Positions 1 through 9,517 of a DNA stretch of 64,000 nucleotides are shown here, piece after piece; position 1 is the stretch's first letter; each line of letters starts with the position of its first letter. Location: contig NZ_CP072793.1 of assembly GCF_017901175.1 (NCBI RefSeq), positions 3,472,001 to 3,536,000 on the forward strand, read 5' to 3'. A program made the translations under genes and the position numbers. Below the pieces are notes generated by a model, which ran no database searches, was not told the origin of the DNA, and saw nothing but the letters and a program-made list of their open reading frames with translations. The DNA is from Thiothrix unzii (GTDB taxonomy: Bacteria > Pseudomonadota > Gammaproteobacteria > Thiotrichales > Thiotrichaceae).

Positions 1-1
1 A

Positions 2-916
2 TTGCACGCACTGGTGCGTTACTTGGGCGTGTGCGACGGTAATATGCAGGAAGGCTCATTCCGCTGTGATGCGAACGTGTCGGTACGTCGCCCCGGTGCG
101 GAATTTGGCACACGCGCGGAAATCAAAAACCTGAACTCATTCAAGTTCATTGAACGCGCCATCAATCACGAAGTTGAACGCCAAATCGACATTATCGAAT
201 CCGGCGGCAAAGTGGTACAGGAAACCCGTTTGTACGACCCTGACCGCAACGAAACCCGCTCGATGCGCAGCAAGGAAGATGCGAACGACTACCGCTATTT
301 CCCCGACCCGGATTTGCTGCCGGTGGAGTTAACCCCGGAATTCATCGAATCGGTGCGGGCAACCTTGCCAGAATTGCCGAATGCGAAAAAAGTACGTTTC
401 ATGGATGCGTACAAGCTCAGTGCTTATGACGCGGATATGCTGACCCAAAGCCGCGATGTGGCGGATTACTTTGAAGCTGTGGCTCAAGCCTGCGGCGATG
501 CCAAACTTGCCGCCAACTGGGTAAATGGTGAATTGGCAGCCGCTTTGAATCGCGCAGGTATCGAATTAGCTGACGTGCCAGTCACGGCGGATGCTTTCGC
601 AGGTTTACTCAAACGCATTCTGGACAACACCATTTCTGGCAAAATTGCCAAAGAAGTGTTCGACGCAATGTGGAATGGCGAAGGCGATGCCGACACCGTT
701 ATCGACAAAAAAGGCTTGAAGCAAATCACCGACACGGGCGCGATTGAAGCCATGATCGACGATATTATCGCCGCTAACCCTAAGCAAACCGAAGAATACC
801 GTGCGGGTAAAGACAAGCTGTTCGGTTTCTTTGTCGGCGCGGCAATGAAAGCATCCAAAGGCAAGGCGAACCCTGATCAGGTCAACGCCATCCTCAAACA
901 GAAATTGGCAGGTTAA
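2..916 (+). CDS. gatB: Aspartyl/glutamyl-tRNA amidotransferase subunit B (C-terminal part)
   Basis: The window opens inside this gene, so the true start lies to the left and only about the last 304 residues are seen. GatB binds the misacylated Glu-tRNA(Gln) or Asp-tRNA(Asn) and activates it with ATP; ammonia from GatA then completes the amidation. The visible part holds the end of the catalytic cradle domain ([31 protein letters not shown] are family hallmarks), followed by the helical linker and the C-terminal YqeY-like tRNA-binding tail ending [15 protein letters not shown]. It overlaps gatC by one base, so the two are translationally coupled. Identification is firm. Confidence 0.96.
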   Translation: MHALVRYLGVCDGNMQEGSFRCDANVSVRRPGAEFGTRAEIKNLNSFKFIERAINHEVERQIDIIESGGKVVQETRLYDPDRNETRSMRSKEDANDYRYFPDPDLLPVELTPEFIESVRATLPELPNAKKVRFMDAYKLSAYDADMLTQSRDVADYFEAVAQACGDAKLAANWVNGELAAALNRAGIELADVPVTADAFAGLLKRILDNTISGKIAKEVFDAMWNGEGDADTVIDKKGLKQITDTGAIEAMIDDIIAANPKQTEEYRAGKDKLFGFFVGAAMKASKGKANPDQVNAILKQKLAG

Positions 917-1206
917 TGATGGCTATTACTGAAACTGAAGTTCGTAAAGTCGCACATTTGGCGCGTTTGGCAATGCCTGATGAATATATCGACGCTTACA
1001 CCAAAAACTTGTCCAATATTTTGGATTTAGTGGCGCAAATGGAAGCGGTGGATACCGATGGTGTGGCTCCGATGGCGCACCCGCTGGACATGGTACAACG
1101 CTTGCGTGCCGACGTGGTGACAGAAACCAATCAGCGCGATTATTACCAAGGTATTGCCCCCGAAACGGAAGACGGATTGTATTTAGTCCCGAAGGTGCTT
1201 GAATAA
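916..1206 (+). CDS. gatC: Aspartyl/glutamyl-tRNA amidotransferase subunit C
   Basis: GatC is the small subunit that wraps around and stabilises the GatA-GatB interface of the tRNA-dependent amidotransferase. The 96-residue length is normal for the family, and the motifs [10 protein letters not shown] near the N-terminus and the proline-rich APMAHPLD stretch around residue 58 are typical. The start codon overlaps the gatB stop (TAATG); a second ATG directly after it at 919 could also be used. The order gatB then gatC is unusual, because gatC commonly opens the gatCAB operon; gatA is not in the window. Confidence 0.95.
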   Translation: MMAITETEVRKVAHLARLAMPDEYIDAYTKNLSNILDLVAQMEAVDTDGVAPMAHPLDMVQRLRADVVTETNQRDYYQGIAPETEDGLYLVPKVLE

Positions 1207-1240
1207 GTTATCCGTGCGATACGCCGTTTAATCTGGATTT

Positions 1241-1265
1241 GCCTGCCCTGTAACGCTGGGCAGGC
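1241..1265. repeat. Inverted repeat between gatC and the next gene
   Basis: GCCTGCCC at 1241-1248 and GGGCAGGC at 1258-1265 form a perfect 8 bp stem with a 9-base loop. No T-run follows, and a TATACT hexamer at 1266-1271 could be the -10 element of the downstream gene. It may be a weak terminator for gatBC or an operator; the sequence does not decide. Confidence 0.4.
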
Positions 1266-1308
1266 TATACTGCTGGCTTGATTCCTCAAATTATCAGGAT
1301 AGCCTGCT

Positions 1309-2160
1309 ATGAATGACAATAATCCTTACTCTCCGCCTCAGTCCGATGTTACCCCGCCGCCTTTACCAAGCTCCAATGGTGAGTTGTTAGCTGAACCACG
1401 TTCTTTACCTGCGAGTGCCGCGTTTCAGTGGTTAGCGCAAAGCTGGGCGTTGGTTAAAACGAATTTGGGCTTGTGGGTGTTAATGACACTGGCGTTGTTT
1501 GCCATTCAGGCCGTGATGGGATTTGTGCCGGTGTTAGGTGATATTGCCACGTCTTTATTAAATCCGGTTTTCACAGGCGGTCTGTTGCTGGGAATGCGAG
1601 CCGTTGAGCGTGGCGAAGCGTTGCGCTTTGACTATTTATTTGAAGGTTTTAAACAAAAATTTGCGCCTTTATTGGGTGTGGGTGCGTTAACCTTTGGCGT
1701 GTTGATTTTGTTTATGATCATCATCGGTGGTTTGCTGGTCGGAATGAATCTGGATGCCATTCAAGAAGGTGGTTTTGATCCAACAAAAATGCTGAATGGC
1801 CTGAGCGTTGGTTTGCTGGCGGTGAGCGTCATTATCGGGATTTTGGTGATGATGCTGTTTTGGTTTACCACGCAATTAATCACGCTCAACGATGTGCCCG
1901 TGTTTGAGTCATTGAGCCGCAGTTTTCAGGGGTGCTTGCGCAACCCGTTATCGCTGTTGGTTTATGTGTTGGTCGTTATGGTCATTATGTTGGCACTGAT
2001 GTTGCCTCCCGGTCTGTTGTTTTTTGCGCAAGTGGCAACGGAAGGTAGCATGGTGCTGTTAGTGGTAGCAGCTTTGGTGCTGTTTGCGGAGTTGTTATTG
2101 TTGGCTCCTTGGTTGTTTGGCACGATGTACGTTTCTTACAAAGCCATCTTCCTCAAGTAA
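1309..2160 (+). CDS. BPSS1780-family integral membrane protein
   Basis: A 283-residue polytopic membrane protein of unknown function. Residues 1-45 are a proline-rich cytoplasmic tail beginning NPYSPPQSD. After that come about five to six hydrophobic segments (roughly residues 57-80, 123-147, 165-190, 216-240, 245-270). The pattern of a Trp near the first segment, a polar VPVLGDIATSLLNPVF stretch and MRAVERGE matches the BPSS1780 family of bacterial membrane proteins as I recall it. It stands alone between gatC and two lipoprotein genes, with a hairpin after its stop. The sequence gives no enzymatic motif. Confidence 0.75.
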   Translation: MNDNNPYSPPQSDVTPPPLPSSNGELLAEPRSLPASAAFQWLAQSWALVKTNLGLWVLMTLALFAIQAVMGFVPVLGDIATSLLNPVFTGGLLLGMRAVERGEALRFDYLFEGFKQKFAPLLGVGALTFGVLILFMIIIGGLLVGMNLDAIQEGGFDPTKMLNGLSVGLLAVSVIIGILVMMLFWFTTQLITLNDVPVFESLSRSFQGCLRNPLSLLVYVLVVMVIMLALMLPPGLLFFAQVATEGSMVLLVVAALVLFAELLLLAPWLFGTMYVSYKAIFLK

Positions 2161-2179
2161 GCACGCATTACGCAACGAT

Positions 2180-2214
2180 AGCCACAGAAACCGCTTTAAA
2201 CGGTATCTGTGGCT
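2180..2214 (+). terminator. Hairpin after the membrane protein gene
   Basis: AGCCACAGA (2180-2188) pairs with TCTGTGGCT (2206-2214), and an inner ACCG/CGGT pairing continues the stem past a single A-A mismatch, closing on a 7-base loop. It lies 20 bases after the stop codon. There is no clean T-run, only an AT-rich stretch further on, so it may be an imperfect terminator. Confidence 0.5.
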
Positions 2215-2331
2215 CATGCTGAAATTTTATCGGCACAATCCATTTTATTAAGGATGGGTTTGGCTGATTTCCGGTATTTCTACGCTCATACGGATGTTCG
2301 TGTTTTGGGCTTGTGATACGGGGATAGTGGC

Positions 2332-3249
2332 ATGTTGCGTGCAAAGTTTTTGAGTGTCTTTTGTGTAATTTTCATGCTATTTGCCGTGTCGGGGTGTAGC
2401 CAGCAGGCGGTTCACGACGATGACGATGATTCCCCTAAAAAGCCTTCCACCGCAGCAAAAACACCTGCTAAAAAGCCCGCCTCCGTTAAAGTCCCTAAAG
2501 CCAGCACCGGAATGCCGCAGCTTTCGCAAAATGAATTGAATTTGATTGCTGCGAAAATCTTCCAAAATGAAGGCGGTGGTGATTACAGCAACCTCGTGCA
2601 TTGGAATGACGGCGAAGATTTTGCGTCAATGGGTATTGGGCACTTTACTTGGTATCCCGCTGGGCGTTCCGCCCGCTTTGGCAATACCTTCCCTGATTTA
2701 CTCACCTATTTACACAGCAACGGGGTGCAATTGCCCGCATGGTTACAGCAAGCCCGTAATACCGGCGCACCTTGGCGTACTAAAGCCGAATTAATTCAAG
2801 CCAAACAGACCGGGCAAATTCAGGAATTACAAAATTTATTGAGCCAGACTCGCTTGTTGCAAGCCGCTTACATTGTGGAGCGTGCGCGTCGTGCAATGCC
2901 GCAATTGGTGAATGCAGCTCCGGCAGCTTCGCGTTCACGAGTGGCGCAAAATTTAAATGCGGTGGCAAATACCCCCGGCGGCTGGTACGCGCTGGTAGAT
3001 TACGTCAACTTCAAAGGGGAAGGCTTGCAGTATTACGGCGGTTACAAAGGGCAAAACTGGGGGCTGTTACAGGTGTTGGATGAAATGACACCCAGTAAGC
3101 CGGGGCAAGTCGCTTTGCACGAATTTGCGAATGCTGCCAGTCGCGTATTACAGCGGCGTGTGCGTAATTCTCCGCCCGCCCGTAACGAAGCCCGTTGGCT
3201 TGCCGGTTGGTCTAATCGGATTGATACGTATCGTAATCCGGGTGTTTAA
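2332..3249 (+). CDS. Secreted lipoprotein of unknown function, paralogue 1
   Basis: A 305-residue predicted lipoprotein: hydrophobic signal at residues 1-20 followed by lipobox VSGC, so Cys at about residue 22 would be lipidated. Residues 25-60 are a low-complexity linker rich in Lys, Pro, Thr and Asp. The rest is a globular domain with the conserved stretches IFQNEGGG, WNDGEDFASMGIGHFTWYP and, near the C-terminus, GWYALVDYVNFKGEG. The invariant Glu in NEGG and the GIGH motif recall lysozyme-like folds, but that is inference; no family function is known to me. It has a close tandem copy immediately downstream (3403-4374). A GGGGAT element 6 bases before the ATG can serve as ribosome site. Confidence 0.8.
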   Translation: MLRAKFLSVFCVIFMLFAVSGCSQQAVHDDDDDSPKKPSTAAKTPAKKPASVKVPKASTGMPQLSQNELNLIAAKIFQNEGGGDYSNLVHWNDGEDFASMGIGHFTWYPAGRSARFGNTFPDLLTYLHSNGVQLPAWLQQARNTGAPWRTKAELIQAKQTGQIQELQNLLSQTRLLQAAYIVERARRAMPQLVNAAPAASRSRVAQNLNAVANTPGGWYALVDYVNFKGEGLQYYGGYKGQNWGLLQVLDEMTPSKPGQVALHEFANAASRVLQRRVRNSPPARNEARWLAGWSNRIDTYRNPGV

Positions 3250-3402
3250 TCAGCAACTTGCATAAGCTTCATACAAACCCGCGCTGACCCGCCGCGCTTG
3301 TCGGGTAAAGTTAGGCAATACGCCGATTTCCATTATAGTTTCCGAAATAATTCAGAACGGCATCCCTTTAGTGGGAAATAATAAAAATAAGAGGGTGACT
3401 CA

Positions 3403-4374
3403 ATGAAAACAAAAGCTGTAATGGCTTTGGCAGCTATTGCCAGCGTTGGCCTGTCTGCTTGCAGCCCAAGCTCACAGATGGTCAAAGGCAATCGTGCAAC
3501 GTATCCTTCCCAGCCTGCTACACCTCACGCTTACACCGTAAGTGATGGTGGGTATTTACCGAATCCGGCGGGGCAGAACGCTTCACCTTATCCCTCGCAA
3601 AATCTCGGTTCCGCCAGTGCCCCCGATAACAGCGGAATGCCGATGCTTTCTACGGCGGAGTTACGTGTCATTGGTGATCAAATCTTCAAAAACGAAGGTG
3701 GCGGTAGCGTCGATAAGTTGGTGCACTGGAATGACGGTGAAGATTTTGCGTCGATGGGGATTGGGCATTTCACTTGGTATCCGGCAGGGCGTTCCGCCCG
3801 TTTCGGCAATACATTTCCAGAGTTGCTGACCTATATGCAAACCAAGGGTGTGCGCTTGCCGGGTTGGTTGGAGCAAGCTAAAAACAGCGGTGCGCCTTGG
3901 AGTTCTAAAGCTCAATTGATGCAGGCTAAGCACACCCCACAAGTGCAAGAGTTACAAAATTTGTTGTACCAAACGCGGATGTTGCAAGCGCAATACATTG
4001 TGGATCGCACTCGCCGCGCTATGCCTAAGTTGGTTAACAATACCCCCGGTCAATTGCGTCCACACATCAGCAATAACTTGAATGCGGTTGCTAATACACC
4101 GGGCGGTTGGTACGCCTTGATTGATTACACCAACTTCAAGGGTGAAGGCTTAAATCGCAGCGGCGGTTATAACGGGCAGAACTGGGGTTTATTGCAGGTT
4201 TTAGAGGAAATGCGTCCTTCCCGCCCCGGCGAACCTGCGTTACATGAGTTCGCCAATGCAGCAATGCGCGTTTTAGAACGGCGTGTCAGAAACTCCCCGC
4301 CAGCACGTAACGAAAATCGCTGGTTGGCTGGTTGGTCAAATCGTGTGAATACCTACCGCCGGATTCCAGTTTAA
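3403..4374 (+). CDS. Secreted lipoprotein of unknown function, paralogue 2
   Basis: A 323-residue lipoprotein and tandem paralogue of 2332-3249. The signal sequence ends in lipobox LSAC (Cys about residue 20). A Pro/Ser/Gln-rich linker to about residue 85 differs completely from the first copy, while the C-terminal globular domain of about 235 residues is nearly collinear with it (KNEGGG, WNDGEDFASMGIGHFTWYP, GWYALIDYTNFKGEG, and the ending ERRVRNSPPARNE..WLAGWSNR). A good ribosome site (GAGGGTG) precedes the ATG. The gene ends four bases inside the convergent esterase gene. The duplication with a diverged linker suggests the domain is the functional part and the linker only sets distance from the membrane. 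Confidence 0.8.
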   Translation: MKTKAVMALAAIASVGLSACSPSSQMVKGNRATYPSQPATPHAYTVSDGGYLPNPAGQNASPYPSQNLGSASAPDNSGMPMLSTAELRVIGDQIFKNEGGGSVDKLVHWNDGEDFASMGIGHFTWYPAGRSARFGNTFPELLTYMQTKGVRLPGWLEQAKNSGAPWSSKAQLMQAKHTPQVQELQNLLYQTRMLQAQYIVDRTRRAMPKLVNNTPGQLRPHISNNLNAVANTPGGWYALIDYTNFKGEGLNRSGGYNGQNWGLLQVLEEMRPSRPGEPALHEFANAAMRVLERRVRNSPPARNENRWLAGWSNRVNTYRRIPV

Positions 4375-5141
4375 GCGAGAAACTCGGCTACCGCTGTGGT
4401 AAATGCAGCGGGTGTTTGCACGTGTGGCAAATGCCCTGCGTCCGCTATCGTGATCAATTGCGCTTGCGGAAACTGCGCTTGCAGCAGCGGCATATCCTCG
4501 GTGGCAATGTAATCCGATTGTCCGCCACGCACGAATAATGTTGGTGCGGCGTATTGCAGGGTCAGTGCGGGAAAAGCGGAAATAGTCAGGTAATGGCGGA
4601 CAATTTCTGCCAGATTGCACTGCCAATAAAACGCACCGTTGGCATCACGGCCTAAGTTTTTGAGCAAGAAGCCGCGCTCCATCGGGTGTTTCACCACCGC
4701 GCTTAACCATTCATCTGCTTGTTTACGGCTACGTAACGTCGCTACCGGCATTGATACCATCGTTTGTAACAATGCCTGATGGCGTGGTGGGTAAGCTTTG
4801 GGGGTAATGTCCACCACAATCAGTCGCCGTACCCGCGCAGGGTGGTGGAGTGCTAAAAACATAGCTACCTTCCCCCCCATTGAATGCCCCATTAAATCGC
4901 ACTCAGTCACTGCTAAGGCATCAAGTACCGCAACCACATCCTGAGCCATGTCGCGGTATGCCATGCCCGTGAGCGCGGGTGAATCGCCATGATTACGCAA
5001 ATCCACCGCAATCACACAGCGTTGCTCTGCTTGGCTGCGTGCAAAGGTACTCCAGTTATCCAGTGATCCCAGCAAGCCGTGCAATACCACTAACACGGGC
5101 TGGGTGTCGTTGCGTTCGCCGTGAATGCGGTAATTTAGCAC
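4371..5141 (-). CDS. ybfF: Alpha/beta hydrolase, YbfF-like esterase
   Basis: A 256-residue cytoplasmic alpha/beta hydrolase. Visible motifs are the oxyanion-hole HGLLGSLDNW near residue 22, the nucleophile elbow GHSMGGK near residue 94, the acid residue region LFVRGGQSDYI around residue 208 and the catalytic His in DAGHLPHVQ near residue 236. Length and layout match the E. coli esterase YbfF, which hydrolyses short acyl esters and acyl-CoA in vitro; the natural substrate is unknown. The start overlaps the end of the quinone reductase gene upstream by seven bases, so the two form one transcription unit. Confidence 0.85.
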   Translation of the reverse strand: MLNYRIHGERNDTQPVLVVLHGLLGSLDNWSTFARSQAEQRCVIAVDLRNHGDSPALTGMAYRDMAQDVVAVLDALAVTECDLMGHSMGGKVAMFLALHHPARVRRLIVVDITPKAYPPRHQALLQTMVSMPVATLRSRKQADEWLSAVVKHPMERGFLLKNLGRDANGAFYWQCNLAEIVRHYLTISAFPALTLQYAAPTLFVRGGQSDYIATEDMPLLQAQFPQAQLITIADAGHLPHVQTPAAFTTAVAEFLA

Positions 5142-5719
5142 GCGAAATTCCGCCCCAATTCGGCAATTTCCGCGAGAATCGCAGTGCGGCCTTCATCACT
5201 TTGCCCCGGCACATTGTAGTAAATGCGGTGATGCACATCGGCAATCCCACAAAACGCCAGCGTACCATCCGTGACTGGACGATAGATTAAATGTTCAGCA
5301 TCCGTTTTACGGAAATAATCTTCCGAGCCACCCGCAGTAATCAGCACCAAGGCACGTTGATGGGTTAATAAGCCTTTCACGCCCTCTTGGGAATATTCAA
5401 ACGCGGTGCCGTTGGTGAGTACATGATCAAACCAGCCTTTCAAAATCGCAGGACGGTCAAACCACCACAGCGGGTAAATGAAGACCAAGCCGTCAGCCCA
5501 TAACAACGCTTCTTGTTCATGAGCAATTTTTTCGGGGATTTTGCCTTGTTGCAGCACCGCCAACTCGCTGGCACGCAGCACCGGGTCAAAATCCTCTGCA
5601 TACAAGTCTTTGACCCGCACTTCATGCCCTGCTTCTTGTAAGCCAAGACTGCAATGTTCGAGCATTGCATGGTTAAAGCTACCCGGATTCGGGTGGGCGT
5701 AAACAATCAGGACACGCAT
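5135..5719 (-). CDS. NAD(P)H:quinone oxidoreductase, flavodoxin-fold
   Basis: A 194-residue flavoprotein of the NQO1/KefF/MdaB type. The N-terminal VLIVYAHPNPGSFNHA loop binds the FMN or FAD phosphate, and YPLWWFDRPAILKGWFDHVL is the conserved flavin ring-binding stretch around residues 82-101. Such enzymes reduce quinones by two electrons using NAD(P)H in the cytoplasm and protect against semiquinone stress; some act as ancillary subunits of potassium efflux systems. No Kef gene is nearby, so a free-standing reductase is more likely. It is co-transcribed with the downstream YbfF-like esterase. Confidence 0.85.
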   Translation of the reverse strand: MRVLIVYAHPNPGSFNHAMLEHCSLGLQEAGHEVRVKDLYAEDFDPVLRASELAVLQQGKIPEKIAHEQEALLWADGLVFIYPLWWFDRPAILKGWFDHVLTNGTAFEYSQEGVKGLLTHQRALVLITAGGSEDYFRKTDAEHLIYRPVTDGTLAFCGIADVHHRIYYNVPGQSDEGRTAILAEIAELGRNFAC

Positions 5720-5754
5720 AGGATTTCCAAAAGTTAATTAATGTTCTAAGTAGG

Positions 5755-6639
5755 TTAGTGAACGCTATCGCTGCCCGGAACGGTTTCCCGGTACAACTGC
5801 TCCACGTCAATGGCATCTAGCGTATAACTGGCGTTACAAAATTCGCAAGTAATCTGGATTTTTCCCTGTTCTTCCAGAATCGTAGTGGCTTCGTCTTGCC
5901 CCAGTGATTGCACCAGTTTTTCCACCCGTTCTAGGCTGCAATCGCAATGAAAATGAATCGGGGAAGGGTCAAATAAACGCGGTTCTTCCTCGTGAAATAA
6001 ACGGTACAACAAGGTTTCGGCTTCCAAATCCACCAATTCATCCGTTGTCAGGGTGTTTAGCAATAACGACGCACGTTGCCAGTTTTCATCATCAGCGTTT
6101 TCGTGCGGTAAACGTTGCAACAAAAGACCGGCGGTGGTGTGGGCGTTGGCAGTTAACCACAAGCGCGTCGGGAGCTGTTCTGAACGGGTAAAATACGCCT
6201 CTAATGCTTGCGCGAGGGTATCGCCTTCCAGTGGAATCAAGCTTTGGTAGCGTTCCCGGCGATTCGGGGCTTCAAGGGTAATCGCCATTTGCGCGTCGCC
6301 AAACACGCCACTTAAGGTGGTGTCACTGGGTTCGCGGCTCCATTGGGCAAGGCCGCGCACCGTACCTTGTGGTGTGGCCTGCACCACCAATAAATGAATC
6401 GGGCCTTCACCGCGAATTTGCAGGATTAACGAGCCACTGTGTTTGATGGTGGCGGAGAGTAACACCGCTGCCGTGAGTGCTTCACCCAAGACTTGTTTAA
6501 CAAACAGTGGGTAGTCGGCACGGCCTAACATTTCCTGCCAGCTTGTATCCAAATGTACCCATTCACCGCGCACTTGTGCACGTTCTAACATAAACCGTCT
6601 TAATGTATCCACAGCCATCATGTCCACAAAATTATTCAT
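5755..6639 (-). CDS. hslO: Redox-regulated holdase chaperone Hsp33
   Basis: Hsp33 is a cytoplasmic chaperone switched on by oxidation: reduced protein binds Zn through four cysteines, and oxidation to two disulfides unfolds the linker and exposes the client-binding surface. All four Cys are present near the C-terminus as CDC (about residue 231) and CEFC (about residue 264). The N-terminal domain shows the usual VLLSATIKHSGSLILQIRG stretch. Length 294 is normal. The first codon overlaps a possible 61-residue upstream ORF. E. coli has the S4-domain protein HslR upstream of hslO; here no such domain is seen. Confidence 0.95.
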   Translation of the reverse strand: MNNFVDMMAVDTLRRFMLERAQVRGEWVHLDTSWQEMLGRADYPLFVKQVLGEALTAAVLLSATIKHSGSLILQIRGEGPIHLLVVQATPQGTVRGLAQWSREPSDTTLSGVFGDAQMAITLEAPNRRERYQSLIPLEGDTLAQALEAYFTRSEQLPTRLWLTANAHTTAGLLLQRLPHENADDENWQRASLLLNTLTTDELVDLEAETLLYRLFHEEEPRLFDPSPIHFHCDCSLERVEKLVQSLGQDEATTILEEQGKIQITCEFCNASYTLDAIDVEQLYRETVPGSDSVH

Positions 6640-6817
6640 CTGATCCAGAATTACTTTCTAAATGCCGGTCAATCTGGTAAAAAGGCCAGCGTTTTAACCG
6701 CAGCGTGAACTTACCACACAAGTTGGCTTGCCCAAAGCGGTCGTGGTTGCTACATTTAGCAGATTCTTTCCGGGGTATCCAGCGATGTCCCCGCTGGCGG
6801 AATAATGACAACCACAC
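6632..6817 (-). CDS. Possible small basic protein upstream of hslO
   Basis: A 61-codon frame beginning with GTG that runs into the first three codons of hslO (overlap of eight bases). The product would be strongly basic, with two Cys (KCSNHDRF and NLCGKF) and an aromatic/basic segment RLKRWPFYQIDRHL. No family is recognised. Arguments for reality: it fills the gap upstream of hslO and overlaps it in the manner of a coupled gene. Arguments against: GTG start, no convincing ribosome site, and no ATG alternative before the in-frame stop. Confidence 0.3.
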   Translation of the reverse strand: MWLSLFRQRGHRWIPRKESAKCSNHDRFGQANLCGKFTLRLKRWPFYQIDRHLESNSGSDE

Positions 6818-6865
6818 AGGATGTGTTCAAGCATTCCCTTTTTTAGCTTAAGCCGGATTAATTAG

Positions 6866-7915
<1,050 letters not shown>

Positions 7916-7938
7916 TTAGCATAGCCAGACAGCGCGGC

Positions 7939-7951
7939 GGAGGCAGCCATT
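7939..7951 (+). promoter_or_regulatory. Strong ribosome site before an ATT codon (mreC start)
   Basis: GGAGG at 7939-7943 followed after CAGCC by ATT at 7949-7951. No ATG, GTG or TTG lies at a proper distance in the mreC frame. The next ATG in frame is 54 bases downstream of the GGAGG and lacks a ribosome site of its own. This is what decides the mreC start in favour of AUU. Confidence 0.6.
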
Positions 7952-8929
7952 AACGACGTAAACTACCATTCCACGCCGGGATTTTCTTTCCGGTTTATGG
8001 TGCTCCTGTTGGGGGCACTTACGTTAATGGCTGTCGATTACCGCCATTCCGATGTGCTGCGTCCAATCCGCACCGCTTCGTTGATGTTGGTTTATCCGTT
8101 GCTGGTCAGCGTCGATTCTCCCCACCGTTTTTACAACCGCACTGCCGGTTTCTTCTCTGCACAAACACAGTTGGCGTTGGAAAATGCCGCTTTGAAAGAA
8201 CAAATCCAAACTTACGCCGCGCAACAGCGGGTGTTGAGTTCGGTGCAGCAGGAAAATAGTCATTTACGCGCGATGTTAAATGCGGCTCCTTCCGCCAGTT
8301 ATACCTTCAGTTTGGCAGAAATTCTGGAAGCGGCTAATGACCGTGTACGTGGTTTAATGCTGTTAAATAAAGGTACGAATGACGGTGTTCACGAAAACCA
8401 AGTGGTGTTGTCCGGCGAAAATATTTACGGGCAAATCGTTGAAGTCACACCATTTAGTTCCAAAGTGCTGCAATTAATTGACCGCAATCACACCATTCCA
8501 GTGCGCAGTCAACGCACGGGTGAACGTGCCTTAGCCAGTGGCGCGGGGCGTGGGCAGCCGCTAGAAATCAAGAATTTACCCAGTAATAGCGATATTAAAG
8601 AAGGCGATATTTTCGTGTCTTCCGGTTTGGGTGGCTTGTATCCGCCGGGTTTTCCGGTAGCGAAAGTGGTTCCGCAAGGGGTGGAGTTTAAGCAGGGCGC
8701 ACCATCGGCAACGGTGAAAGCAGCACCCTTGGTGAATTATGAGGCCACCCGTGATGTCTTATTGATCTGGCGTAAACCGGGTGTGCCTGAGCCGCAGCCA
8801 CTGCCTGCACCTGAGCCGAAAAGGTCTAGCAAGCCCGTGACCGACGAAGACAAAGACGCGAAAGATACTAAGCAGGCTGATGACCGCAAACCCGAAGCAC
8901 CTGCACGCCAGCAGGGAGGCACTCGCTAA
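7949..8929 (+). CDS. mreC: Rod shape-determining protein MreC (probable AUU start)
   Basis: MreC is a bitopic inner-membrane protein whose periplasmic coiled coil and beta domain scaffold the elongation machinery. The first ATG (7997) would begin inside the transmembrane segment (MVLLLGALTLMAVD) and has no ribosome site. The frame stays open upstream to a TAG at 7922, and a GGAGG at 7939-7943 stands five bases before ATT at 7949. Starting there adds 16 residues (NDVNYHSTPGFSFRF) resembling the usual short cytoplasmic MreC N-terminus with its Phe-x-x-x-Pro and Arg pattern. I therefore place the start at ATT 7949; automated annotation would probably use 7997. A coiled coil follows (about residues 65-105). 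The last 45 or so residues are a charged, Pro-rich tail. It overlaps mreD by one base. Confidence 0.9.
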   Translation: MNDVNYHSTPGFSFRFMVLLLGALTLMAVDYRHSDVLRPIRTASLMLVYPLLVSVDSPHRFYNRTAGFFSAQTQLALENAALKEQIQTYAAQQRVLSSVQQENSHLRAMLNAAPSASYTFSLAEILEAANDRVRGLMLLNKGTNDGVHENQVVLSGENIYGQIVEVTPFSSKVLQLIDRNHTIPVRSQRTGERALASGAGRGQPLEIKNLPSNSDIKEGDIFVSSGLGGLYPPGFPVAKVVPQGVEFKQGAPSATVKAAPLVNYEATRDVLLIWRKPGVPEPQPLPAPEPKRSSKPVTDEDKDAKDTKQADDRKPEAPARQQGGTR

Positions 8930-9417
8930 TGAATAAAGAGCCACGCTTCCCCGGAGCCGTGTTAGTCACGCTGTTGCTGGCGATTGTTTTAACCATTATT
9001 CCCCTGAGCGAAGAGATTGCCGCGTGGCGACCTGAGTGGATTGCTTTGACCCTGATTCATTGGGGTTTGGTGATTAAAGATCGGGTGAGCTTGGTGGTGG
9101 CGTTTGCCGTGGGGTTAATTATTGATACCTTGTACGGTTCAATTTTAGGGCAGCACGCGCTGGGCTTCGTTTTAGTCACTTATTTGGCAGTGCGGCTGGG
9201 TTTACGCATGAACCCGGAAGCCTTTTTGCAACAAATGACCTTGCTGACGGCTGTTTTGTTTTTGTATTTGCTCATCAGTCTGTGGATACAGGGCTTTACC
9301 GGCAATAGCGTCAGTGGCGGCTTATTCTATTGGGCATCGTTGTTGAGTAGTGTCGTTATCTGGCCTGTCTATCATACGCTGCTAGGGTATTTCCATGTGC
9401 AGCGTAAAGTCATCTAG
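8929..9417 (+). CDS. mreD: Rod shape-determining protein MreD
   Basis: A 162-residue integral membrane protein with five or so hydrophobic helices, the third member of the mreBCD operon. Typical features are the early segment VTLLLAIVLTIIPL, the PEWIALTLIHWGL stretch and the FAVGLIIDTLYGSILGQHALGF motif around residues 55-80. MreD interacts with MreC in the inner membrane as part of the elongasome. Its ATG overlaps the mreC stop (TAATG). The gene ends about 100 bases before folE2. Confidence 0.95.
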   Translation: MNKEPRFPGAVLVTLLLAIVLTIIPLSEEIAAWRPEWIALTLIHWGLVIKDRVSLVVAFAVGLIIDTLYGSILGQHALGFVLVTYLAVRLGLRMNPEAFLQQMTLLTAVLFLYLLISLWIQGFTGNSVSGGLFYWASLLSSVVIWPVYHTLLGYFHVQRKVI

Positions 9418-9517
9418 GATAAAACGCGGCAGATAAGCAGGTGAATTACCGTAAACCTTGCAGTTTTGTTACCGTGACCCCACATAAATACCTGCCCTGA
9501 TCAATGAGGAATGACAC

